Assembly (NCBI GenBank): GCA_035079385.1 | Contig: JAVHKY010000028.1 | Location: 3,968,001 to 4,032,000 of the forward strand | Source: Aspidiotus rigidus | Taxonomy: Eukaryota > Arthropoda > Insecta > Hemiptera > Diaspididae | Length of the DNA: 64,000 nucleotides | Direction: 5' to 3' | In this document: in pieces, positions 54,459 to 64,000 of the stretch | Position numbering within the stretch: position 1 is the first letter of the stretch | How the letters are laid out: each line of letters opens with the position of its first letter | Position numbers and translations under genes: made by a program | Notes under the pieces: generated by a model | What the model saw: the letters and a program-made list of their open reading frames with translations, nothing else | Databases searched by the model: none | Told to the model about the DNA's origin: nothing

Positions 54459-55424
54459 ATGACAAGACCAAGCAGTGATAGCAGAGAATTCAGATTCAGA
54501 ATTGCGCTTCTTCCAGATAGAATATCAGTGATTCAAACCCCAACTCCTAAGGTTTGTATATTGGTGGACCTTGTATAGCAATATTTACTTTCTCTGCCCA
54601 ATGTTGATTCTTCTTGTGCTTAGTAAAGGCAAAGCGTAAGAGCGATCAGTTAGCGGTTTACAATTCCACAATCCACATTATGTCGGGAATGGATTTCATA
54701 TACAACTCAGGAATGCAACAAAGACGTGTAATATTCACGACTGGCGCCAATCCATTATTTGAGGAATGGCTGATGGAATGGCATAAAGACGCAGTGGCTA
54801 GAAGCAAACGTATAGCATTTACTTATGCTAAAGTGAGAATTTATATTACTTTTGATGTGTACAGTACAGAATGTAAGTTACGATGTCTCTTCACACTGGT
54901 GCGTACGTCTCAATGGATGTCATTGTATTTTTTGTAGGCGTTGGAAAGCCTGCGTCAGAGCCGTACCACATACGAAGAAGCTGAGGAGTGCAAAAATTTG
55001 AAATATTTTGGCCCTTATTTAATCAGACGCTTGGAGACCAAATTAGCGGCATATCGTCGCCATCAAGTCAACTCCAGAACGGGTATGCGGTCATTTTTCA
55101 TTCATATATTATTTAATTAATACGGATCTGATTAGTAAATCATGTGAATATTGGTTGCTTCATTTAGTTTCCCTGATGCACTCTCATCATACGGAAGAGA
55201 AAAAATCGAATCAATTGTCTACGCAAATACCTATAAAAGCTTTGAGTCAGGTGAATTTCTCCAAATCACTCGCTACAATGACTGAAGCAGAACAAATGCA
55301 TCTCGCTTTAAAGAAGAGTGTGGAAGAAGCAGACGCTTCTCTTGCGGTCTCTATGATTGAGAAAGAAGAACTAGATTTAGCTTTAAACAGAAGTCTGCGC
55401 GTCTGTTACAGTTCCAGCGATTGA
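54459..55424 (+). CDS. MUS81 N-terminal-domain protein with two ubiquitin-interacting motifs, no nuclease
   Basis: Exons 54459-54551, 54629-54832, 54938-55082 and 55168-55424 (donors GTTTGT, GTGAGA, GTATGC; acceptors AAAG, GTAG, TTAG) give 232 aa. Exons 2-3 read NPLFEEWLMEWHKDA, RIAFTYAKALESLRQS and LKYFGPYLIRRLETKLAAY. This is the helix-hairpin-helix domain at the MUS81 amino terminus, which in MUS81 contacts SLX4 and DNA. Exon 4 ends with EAEQMHLALKKSVEE and EKEELDLALNRSLRV, both fitting the UIM pattern A-x-x-x-S with acidic flanks. The ERCC4 nuclease and C-terminal HhH are absent and no sign of them follows. It may be a MUS81-derived adaptor. Confidence 0.72.
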
Positions 55425-57685
55425 AAACGCAGTTACCTACAAAGAATTTTGATCATTATTATTTTCAATTTTTTTTTTAAATGAGAAATTTCAAATTTGA
55501 TATTACTTATATACGTAGGCACGAAAAAATATTGAAAGTATTTTAAGGTTCTTCCGTACACTACCTGAAAATGAATACGAGATATAAGTGTTCCAAAACG
55601 TAACTCGCTTTTATTTTAATTCTTCATCAACGCTTGTGATTCCGTTTGTCATTCGAACTTCAAAATTAATATATTCATGAGATGACCGGGAATGAAAAGA
55701 ACAACCAAGCTGTAGTGATTTACTTCCTGCTCTACGTTGAGAATAAATTTTGCTCGAATACTTTTTCTTGTCATGAATCATAGGCATACTAGCGTCGTTG
55801 TAGGTAGTTCTTATTCAAAACTGCGGAGGAATTTAGGGGTTAAGGTTCCATGATGAATATAAATATAGTAAAGAATTGCACTACTTTTTCGCGATCGAAT
55901 ACATTTTTTTGTAAAAAAGTTGATGAAGGGTAAGTTAAACTGCTCTGTACCTCCACAATATATTTTTGTTAGGGTATGTTTCATAGTGAGTACTGTATTT
56001 TTGCTCTTTTCAAATGCCATCGAATGAATGTGTATGGAGCCCAAGGAGAAGATTCCTCAAGTGAAAACGAGATGGGTACACAATATAATACCACTTACAT
56101 TTTAAACTTGAAAAAATTTCGGTTTGTCTTATTTTTACTATTTCATATCAATTTTACAGGGTGATAAAATTCTACAGCTCTTTGGTCGAATGAACAGGGA
56201 ATGTATACAACGATTTACTGCTATTGAAAGATAGCTTTTTAACTCTTATTCAGTTGGTGGTTTCCCTAGTTCTCGTATTTTAACAAATTTTTTTAAATAA
56301 TTATTTCATCTACTTCATCTTCAAAAATACGAATTTTGTGGGTATTCGTGCACTGTTCTTAGCTACAAATATTCTCAAAAGAAAGAAAAGAACTGTACTG
56401 CAAGTTTCAGCGTCATTTCAATTCCTGAAACCAACATTTTTGAATTCTACTCCAACAATTGAGAAACGGGTCGTCGCTTGTTCAGAGTGTACATGCCGTT
56501 CAAATTACTTCCTATAGGACCACGCGACGCCACTGTGTGCGCAGGCACACCTGCGAGAATTGGGAAGGGGAACTTTATAACAATGAACAAGACAGCATAG
56601 GAGAGACAAGTTCGAAGTTCTAAAATCATTTAATACAATTTTAACTTGAAAAAACCTGTTGTGCTCGTGCACCCTAACTACCTATAGCCTATAGGAGGAA
56701 TAATTTTCTGCTCATGTAAGTATGCGTTCTATTTCGTAACACTTTTTCTTTTTGCCAACTTGAAGTTTCATTACATTCATGTCGAGTTCTTCATACACAG
56801 CTCGTTTCGGATTCAAGAAATGCGGGATTTTATCCTTTTTCAAGTACATGTCATATCACATTTCAACTTTTTTCGTTATTTTCTCAATGATTTCTCATTT
56901 TTTGTGATTGTCGAATATATAAGATCTCAAATAAAAGGAAATCTATGCGTTATACAAACTACAGGATAAGGAGATAATGAAGCTTGAATTGAAGAAAAAG
57001 AAAATGGTACCGAATAGTTCTTCTCCTATCGCTAGTAACGTGCTTCTTTCTCAGTCACAGCCATCTGATCTAGCTTACTTCTAAAATACGTTTGGATTGT
57101 ATCTATAGCGTTTCCATTTTCTTCAAATTTCGAAGTAAAAAAAAAAACAATAAATGATATACGCAGCATTAAAAGAAAACAAATAGAAATAATAATGGAT
57201 TTGAGAATTAATTTCTAAACTGCACCTTTCAGAAAAGGAAGAAAAAACCGCTAAAAAGTACCCAAGAATAAAAGAAAAACGTCTATTACTAGCCTACTTA
57301 TGGAACAATATTATGAAATATTTTGGTATCAAAAAATTACAAAGACCAGTAAGTATTAATTCAATTCAAAATATAGAAGGTACAAACATTTAGGTAAATT
57401 GACTTACTTTTATGATACTATCAATACATTCACTAATAGTTTGTAACTGAACAGAACTTAATTTTCGTTGTACTTAATAAATGATCCTGTTATGAGGCCA
57501 AACAGAATGAACTTGTTTATTACTATAATTATAATGAAACAATTAGGTATAAGATAGGTGATAAAAGTAGTGTAAGTAAGGCATATAGGCCTAGGTAAGT
57601 ATGAGAGACTAGAACAATAAAAAAAATAAAAAAATAAAAACTCAATAAAGGAACTTATAGAAAACTAAGTATCTCTCCATACTTT
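55425..57685. other. no recognised gene
   Basis: AT-rich, with frames that are short and lack motifs. No ERCC4-nuclease motif (GDxxxERKxxxD) was seen here, which matters for the preceding gene. Confidence 0.5.
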
Positions 57686-58680
57686 TTATGATTCTTGATT
57701 CTTATTGTTTAAATACATGTTTTTTGTAAACTTTACCAAATGCTCATTTTTTACTTTAAAATGACATACATCTGTATCCCGTGTTCCTGATCTAAAAGTT
57801 AGAATTGCATTTAATGTGTTGTCTTCTAAACGATTACGTTTTGGGGTCTTCACATCTTTCATGATTGAAAAAATTCGCTCTGCGTCGGCGTTTGAATGTG
57901 GTAATGATAACAAGAGTTGAGCGAGCCTTGAAATATTATAGAAAAGTTTACCACCAGCAAAATTTACTTTATTTGATATTTCTTTCCAGAAAACAGTTAC
58001 TTCTGTTTCTTTGTAAGCGGCAATCTCATCAATGCTGAAAGAAGTAAATAATTTTACAAGTTCATTTTGGGCTTCTAAAACATTCACTTTCACGCTATTT
58101 TTGAACTTTTCAAGTAGGAAAGGTATTTGTACTTTACTCGCTTGCAATGAGAACAAATATTTTGGGTTTAATATTCGAATTTCATCAAAAAGCTTGTCTG
58201 TAAGTGGCAAGCGTGATTTCATATCCTGAGCCGCCTTTATGTAAAAATGTAAACATTTTGTTTTAATTTCACATTCAACATCATTCGGCAGACTTTCCAG
58301 GAGTGATTGGCATTCAGCACCAACGATAACATCATTTGTGCTCTTTAGATGGTTAGGCTCTGTAACGCTAATAAGACATATGTTGCGAAGATATTCTGCT
58401 GTTTTTATGAAATTTGAGCACAAATCCTGGAAGATGAATCGAGCCTCCTCGGATAGTCGGTGGATCAAAATTTTCTCGGATTGAAATAATAATGAAAATA
58501 CGTTGAACTTTTTCAAAACATATTTCAAGAAGAGCAGATAAGCTTTATTGTAAGAATTTTTCAAACCTTCGAGAATGCTTTCGGCAGTCTTCAGTTTATC
58601 AGTTCTTACAGCGTCAGTAAAATATGTGATCAAAGGATCGTAATATTCTAAAACTCTGTTGATTGCTTCATAGAGTGGCT
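57686..58680 (-). pseudogene. hAT transposase C-terminal half
   Basis: A long frame of 315 codons from 58633, with a same-frame extension (PLYEAINRVLEYYDPL) to an in-frame TAG near 58680. It reads YFTDAVRTDKLKTAESILEG, LFQSEKILIHRLSEEARFIF and, near the end, LPHSNADAERIFSIMKDVK, the hAT dimerisation box. The zinc finger and first catalytic residues are missing. The family is the DUF4371/ZMYM branch, as at 18131. Confidence 0.75.
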
Positions 58681-59413
58681 AAGCTTGTATCGAATCATCG
58701 AATGTAAATACTCGGAAAAACGTGCACCCAACCGGTACAGTACAACCTTGGACATGTAGCATAAACATTTTACAGTACGCAGACGCTTGGGTCTGTGAGT
58801 CTGCCCGTTGTGCAATGAAACAATTTTGTGACCACGAAAAATGCCACAAAAATGTTTCACCTGCTGAAATATGACCAAAAGGTGTAGTTCAACACATCGC
58901 CGCAGCAGAAGTGTAGATTTCGCTGCACTACATTTGCCACACATCCCACTTGTCACGCAGTGACAAAAATATGACAGGAGTGTGAATTAATTTATGCCAC
59001 TCTGTGGAAGTTTTATATCACTTATTTGACACAAAAAAAAAATCAGTGGAAAATGGTAGGTATCAAGCCTAAAAACTAAAAAGTATTGCAGAATATAATG
59101 CGGTATTCCCGGATCCATCATATTAACTCGTATCGTGTAGTTTGCGCATTTTCTTTTTCAACTTCAGTGTTTCAGTTTCAGTTTAATAATTGTCTCGAGA
59201 CTCTTTTATGGTTGAATTGAATTGTTGAAAAATTTCATAACGATGTAATCATTTGTAAGTATACGGACTTGCATTTTGAGAAAACTATTTTTCATCTCTA
59301 TGTAGAGGATCTAAATCGTCTTGGAATCTTTCAGAACACGCGCATGCGATTGAATTGAATTGCTGAAAAAATACATTCATTTTATCCACGGATACTTTCT
59401 GTCGTTCTGCCGA

Positions 59414-60016
59414 TGTAATAATTTGTAAGTATAGAAACTCACGTTTCAAGGAAACTATTTTCCATTTCTAAGTGGAGGAAAGATTAAATCGTCTTTCGAT
59501 CTTTCAGAACACGCATATATTGTCATTGCTTACCGGCTTATCATCCGCGATCGTAATTTGTCATTTTATCAGATGCCGTAACCTTAATTGGTGATATTGA
59601 AGGTAGGAATCTCTGGGTAGGCCCTATAATCATATGGACCGTATGGTATGATATACTGGTACAATCATTTCCTCACTTTTGTGGAAACGTTATTGGTTGT
59701 GAATACTTCAGCTGTATCCAGGTAATAATTTGTAAGTAAACAAACTCTCGTTTCAAGGAAACTATTTTCCATTTCTATGTACAGGAAAGATTAAATCGTC
59801 TTTCGATCTTTCAGAACACGCATATAATATCGTCATTGCTTATACCGGCTTATCATCTGCGATCGTATAATTCGTCATTTATCAGATACCTACTGTAACC
59901 TTAATTGGAGATATTGAAGGTATATATATGGACCGTATGGTATGATACACTGGTACAATCATTTCCTCACTTTTGTGGAAACGTTTTTGGTTGTGAATAC
60001 TTCAGCTGTATCTCTT
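59414..60016. repeat. tandem duplication of about 300 bp (two copies, third partial upstream)
   Basis: Copies start TAATAATTTGTAAGTA at about 59414 and 59722 and share CTTTCGATCTTTCAGAACAC, CTTATCATC, ATGGACCGTATGGTATGAT and TCCTCACTTTTGTGGAAACG. A diverged first part lies at about 59240-59335. Each carries a consensus donor (GTAAGTA) and acceptor (CTTTCAG). Confidence 0.8.
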
Positions 60017-62541
60017 TCGTTCTTGCTAATCTGTGCTGACATACCAATTAGACTATGAGGTATCTGGATAAAAGTAACTTATGTAACAATCATTCTTATT
60101 TCTTAGAGAATTATTAATACAAAGATGACAGCTACGGAAAAGACACAAAATTGAGAATCGCGCATTTTCTACAAAAATCCAATTAAGAAATTCATTTCAG
60201 GATAAAGTGTTCGTTTTTTGGAAAAGTTCTCAAATGCTCTCATAGTTACAGAATGTGATTGTTGGTAGCTTCATGTACTCGCATGAAGCCAAATTTATCC
60301 CATTTCTGAGATTGTCACCGGAAAGATACCTCAATTCTATTTTGTAAAGCAAGCTGTAGTATCGTGCACGTGAGCATGTTCAGAACGCTTCATTTTCTTC
60401 CGCTTCATTTTTCGCTCTTGTAGAGATGATATCAACAAATTTAGGCTTACATGATTTGCTTGGTAATCTGCTCAATGTTTATAAATAAGGACTTCGGTGA
60501 TGAACGTGCGAAAATGAGAAAACTAACTGCGAAAGTGAGAGAAATAACGTATTGAGAAAATAACGAAAAATAACATCGAGAAAAATAACGTACAGCAATG
60601 AGCGCAACACAAGAGGAAACGTTTGACCTGCGTATGACGATCTCGATCGGGCTACCCTTTGTAACTGAATTGAATTGAACTAAAAACTACCCTCCAGATC
60701 GCGCTTGCGCGTAAGGGATGAGGACCGTAATAAAGAACAAAGAATGTATTGAAAGACGCGGCTGAAGAAGAAGAAAGCATGCGGGATAATATCGTGATTG
60801 GTTCGGTTTACGACGAGGGGAATTTGTAGGAATTTACACGAGGATCGATTTCATGTAATATTACATTAGAAAGGTTGAAAACAGATGAAAACGTTCTCTC
60901 GCTGGACTTTGTATCACAATTGTACATAGGCTAGTATAGGATTGTCTTGTTCAAATTCAAGACTCGGTAACTGATAATATAACTGTACACGACAGTTAAT
61001 TCGATTTTTTGTAAATTAATGAAATGAGATAGGCTATCTAGTTTGTTCCTAGTAGTAGGTATGTATTCTGTTTTCCGATAGAAATTTGTGTTCTCTTGAA
61101 TTATGATTTTGATAATTTGCCGGATATCGTGGCTTTTTTTTTTTTTTTTTGTGGCGGTGAGACGTTACTTGAACGGTATCAACGATCAAAAAGGTAGCCT
61201 AGATGCGTTTCATGGTTTCATGTCGCAACTATACAAGATCATAACAAGAAAACGCGAACTTCTATTAAAAAATGGAAAACGGTTCTGACTTCAGCCCAAA
61301 AATTTTTCCCAGAAACAACCTATCTGAGATTGATTTTCAAATAATTTTTAATTATTGTGACCGATGATGATATCGAATTTTTAGCAATTTGAATGAGATT
61401 TACCAATTCTTGGATAAATGGGTGATGAAAAAAAGAAAGTTATTGTGGATATCTCGTAACTCAAGCGCGGTAACTTCCTTGCTGATTCTGATGATAAGAA
61501 TTTATAAGAAATACTCACAGTAGACCTAGGATCTCGATTTTTCGAATTTGGTTATCCAAAAACTTAGTTATCCGGAACAAGGGGAAATAAAAAAATCATT
61601 GGTACCTTCAGGTTCTATCCTAAATTATGTGCCGCGCATCAATGTTTTCGGTCGTTCATTTTCACTGCGTTATGTACTGAATGTGTAATGTTACACTCGA
61701 CAGGTTTCCTTTTCTATTTTTTTTTTTTTCGAATATACCTATACCTGTATTTTACGCGTTTTTTACAAGGAAGTTTTTGGATCAACCGGAAAACAATTGG
61801 TCTTAATTTAAGTTACTATAATCGAGGTCCTACTGTACTTATTATTTTTCAAATTCAAAGCATTTGTAAACTGATGAACTATTCATAATTTTGCGGCATA
61901 CAATATGTACATGAACGAAAATGTTTGAGCGTTTAAGCCTCAAAGGTTTAAGCTTCCTCTACATCATTTGCTAACACTCTGCTTTAAATACCCCGAATCA
62001 CAAATAAATGGCATGAGATGAACAACCTCCTTTCTTTCTCCTAATTTCATAGCCTACTAACACGGTTTACTTCATCTATTGTTAACTCATTATCAATGAT
62101 GATTCCAAATTAATTCCCAATAACTTGATAGAATACTTATCGTAAGATTTTACTTCGGTCTTTGCGAAAAAATTTGATTATGCTTTTTGAACATTCTTGT
62201 TTTTTCTTTTCTATTGTAATTTTTATTAGTCGCTAAAATAATTGTGTTTTCTTTTGCTTGTGAATGATTTCTGCAGTCGTTTATTCCAAGTTTCAAAAAG
62301 CTCACCATTCTTGAATGACTCTTGCCGCAATTTAAGAATGTTTTTTGTTTTACTTAATTTGAATTTTTCAGAGTCTAACTGAAATCGTTGGCTCAAGTAC
62401 ATAATGGTCCTATCTGCAAAATGGTATATTTTTCAGGAACTGTATTGGTACACCATTGACGTCTTTCTCCTCTGATAAGGTTTATAGATTCCTCGAATTT
62501 ACGAGACATTTGATAATGTATACGAAAGAAATCAAAGAAAT
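60017..62541. other. no recognised gene
   Basis: AT-rich, with T runs near 61131 and 61721. I see no coding or repeat structure. Confidence 0.5.
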
Positions 62542-62650
62542 CACGTAACGAAGTTTTTTATATAATAAAATAAACCTGATGATGTCTAGCCCAGCCTAGA
62601 CGAAATCCGGTCGTATATTTATTTTATTATATAAAAAACTTCGTTACGTG
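62542..62650 (+). ncRNA. hammerhead ribozyme-like fold inside a perfect 33-bp inverted repeat
   Basis: Arms 62542-62574 and 62618-62650 are perfect complements (outer edge CACGTAACGAAG). Between them lie CTGATGA (576-582), helix II GTCTAG/CTAGAC around CCCAGC, GAAA (602-605) and TCCGGTC, with predicted cleavage after C62612. All conserved core bases of a type I hammerhead are present. Stem III is only about two pairs, as in dimer-active Penelope-type hammerheads. The arms would form a very long stem I. Confidence 0.75.
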
Positions 62651-63352
62651 ACTGTATTTTTCTTTCGTTTACATTTCTCCTCTGAATCAAATTGTCGAAG
62701 GTCAGAAGAATCAGAGTAAGTCACCCGTTTCACCTCGTGTGGCTGGGCGGAGAGCCTCTGGAAAACATACCTGTTGTCCTTTGGGCGATGTGAGGTTTTT
62801 GGTGAGGTGGGGTTAAAGACTCGAAAAATTTTTCGAATGTAACCTCGGGTATCTCAAAAGAGAGGCAGGGAATAGGACTCTGGCAAGGACTTGTGAAAAT
62901 TTTTGAGACTAGATATCTACATGCATGATTTAAAATACCGCTGTTATGTAAGGATACAGACTGTACGTAAAAAATGTCAACGAAATAGGGAATATTCACT
63001 GTTGAGTAATGTCTCTTTTATCTCTTTGCTACATTCTTCAAGGAGCTTGGTTTTTTGGGACTTCATGCTTCCATTTCTGATAAGAATTAATTTATCTGTG
63101 CAATTCATACTGAAATGTATAATTTTTCTTTCGTGAAATTATTCAATTGGAATTACTTTGCCTCATTCTCATTTCTTTCTTTCTTCCCCACAACTGTTGC
63201 GTGTGCTATTTCATCATAAGATGAGGGAAAAAGAAACCAATCTTTCATTACAGATTTGAATTCCTTAAGTTCATACTCAAATGTTTGACGTCTTCCTACA
63301 AATAGTCACAGTTCACTTTTTTTTATCCTGTATAGTTAATGAGCTGAAAGAG

Positions 63353-64000
63353 ATGTCTCAGAAAGATGAATCACACGAACCACCGGCCCCAAAGCGAACT
63401 CGGCAACGACACATGTTCAACGGAAAAACGTACAGTGAAAGCTGGTGGTATAATCTACAAAAAGAGAAGAAGAAATCAGAACAGGAAGCCGTTCTCGCCT
63501 CTGTCGCGGAGGTGTGTTCAGTTTAATTATTATTCATACTGTACAGAGGAACAATCATCATAATATTAGCTTGTCTACTTTTTCAAAGAGAGGAAGAAAG
63601 TCCTGGCCAAAAATAAACTAAAGGTTTCTTCAACTCTTTGCTCTACAGTTACGACTCAAATAATTTTACAAAATATATGAATAGATAGATTCTTCTCTTT
63701 AATTTTTGTCTAATAGTTTGCCAGAGTGAGAGAGAACTTTTGGTCAGTAAATTACTGCTATAAATTCGTCTCGCATTATTTAGTCTTAATTTTTGTGTGC
63801 AGGAAGTTGCAAGAAAAAAATTGTTGGCTGAGTTGATGAAAGATCTAACTAGCAGAACGGTTGAATGTAACAATGAGGAACGTACTGACAATATATCCTC
63901 GGAATTTGTGCCATCAGTTGATGCTCCATCACCAATATCTATTGAAGCTGTGCAAACAAGCTCATCACCCATATCCGTACAGATAAGCGATGATGATGTC
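63353..64000 (+). CDS. unrecognised gene, 5' part (runs off the window)
   Basis: Exons 63353-63511 and 63803-64000 (donor GTGTGT, acceptor GCAG), phase 0. Exon 1: MSQKDESHEPPAPKRTRQRH, then FNGKTYSESWWYNLQKEKKK and EAVLASVAE. Exon 2: EVARKKLLAELMKDLTSR, then a Ser/Asp-rich stretch ending in DDD at the window edge. The start is basic with a helical, probably coiled-coil, middle. The frame is open upstream to a possible acceptor at 63336, so the ATG might be internal. I do not recognise the family. Confidence 0.55.

Noticed and set aside
1..64000. CRISPR array, bacterial operon or rRNA genes
   Set aside because: No regular short repeats with unique spacers, no rRNA sequence, and spliceosomal introns show a eukaryotic nuclear region.

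Overview
The window is a eukaryotic nuclear segment, AT-rich and dense with transposable elements. Spliceosomal introns are visible in at least nine genes, some only about 45-80 nt long. The element mix (BEL/Pao, DUF4817-type DD41D mariner, piggyBac, Transib, Ginger/KRBA2, P-like, hAT, pogo-like, Crypton-like, Penelope) points to an arthropod, probably an insect. I cannot name the species. Gene models were built by reading splice sites and frames by eye; no similarity search was run, so family names rest on recognised motifs.

Layout. 0-1.4 kb: tRNA-like (SINE-type) head, degenerate tandem repeat, Crypton-like fragment and a small MITE. 3.9-11.5 kb: a minus-strand multi-exon gene of unknown function whose first coding exon is split by a complete, apparently young BEL/Pao retrotransposon (4965-11433; identical 206-bp LTRs, one 1764-aa ORF, TSD CACC). 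12-14.2 kb: mariner remnant, tandem arrays, foldback MITE. 15.2-17.4 kb: complete DD41D Tc1/mariner element. 17.7-18.9 kb: Penelope tail and hAT remnant. 19.7-23.2 kb: complete piggyBac element with a four-exon transposase. 26-33 kb: P-like and hAT fragments, an intact three-exon Ginger transposase and a hammerhead-like palindrome. 32.9-35.5 kb: an unrecognised three-exon gene with a hAT element in its second intron. 36-45.5 kb: a 5'-truncated Penelope element, a pogo-like C-terminus, an OB-fold gene, an internally deleted Penelope copy, two inverted hammerhead-like heads and two related Myb/SANT-like fragments. 45.8-48.7 kb: a three-exon Transib (RAG1-related) transposase. 50.2-51.1 kb: a small duplicated unknown gene. 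52.2-55.4 kb: two likely host genes, divergent: an F-box/LRR gene and a MUS81 N-terminal-domain protein ending in two ubiquitin-interacting motifs and lacking the nuclease. 57.7-62.7 kb: hAT C-terminus, a 300-bp tandem duplication and a second hammerhead-like palindrome. 63.35 kb to the end: start of an unrecognised gene.

The most interesting signals are (1) hammerhead-ribozyme-like folds sitting at the centre of long inverted repeats, alongside Penelope remnants, and (2) the nuclease-less MUS81-N/UIM gene. Most other content is a mosaic of independently inserted elements, several of which look intact.
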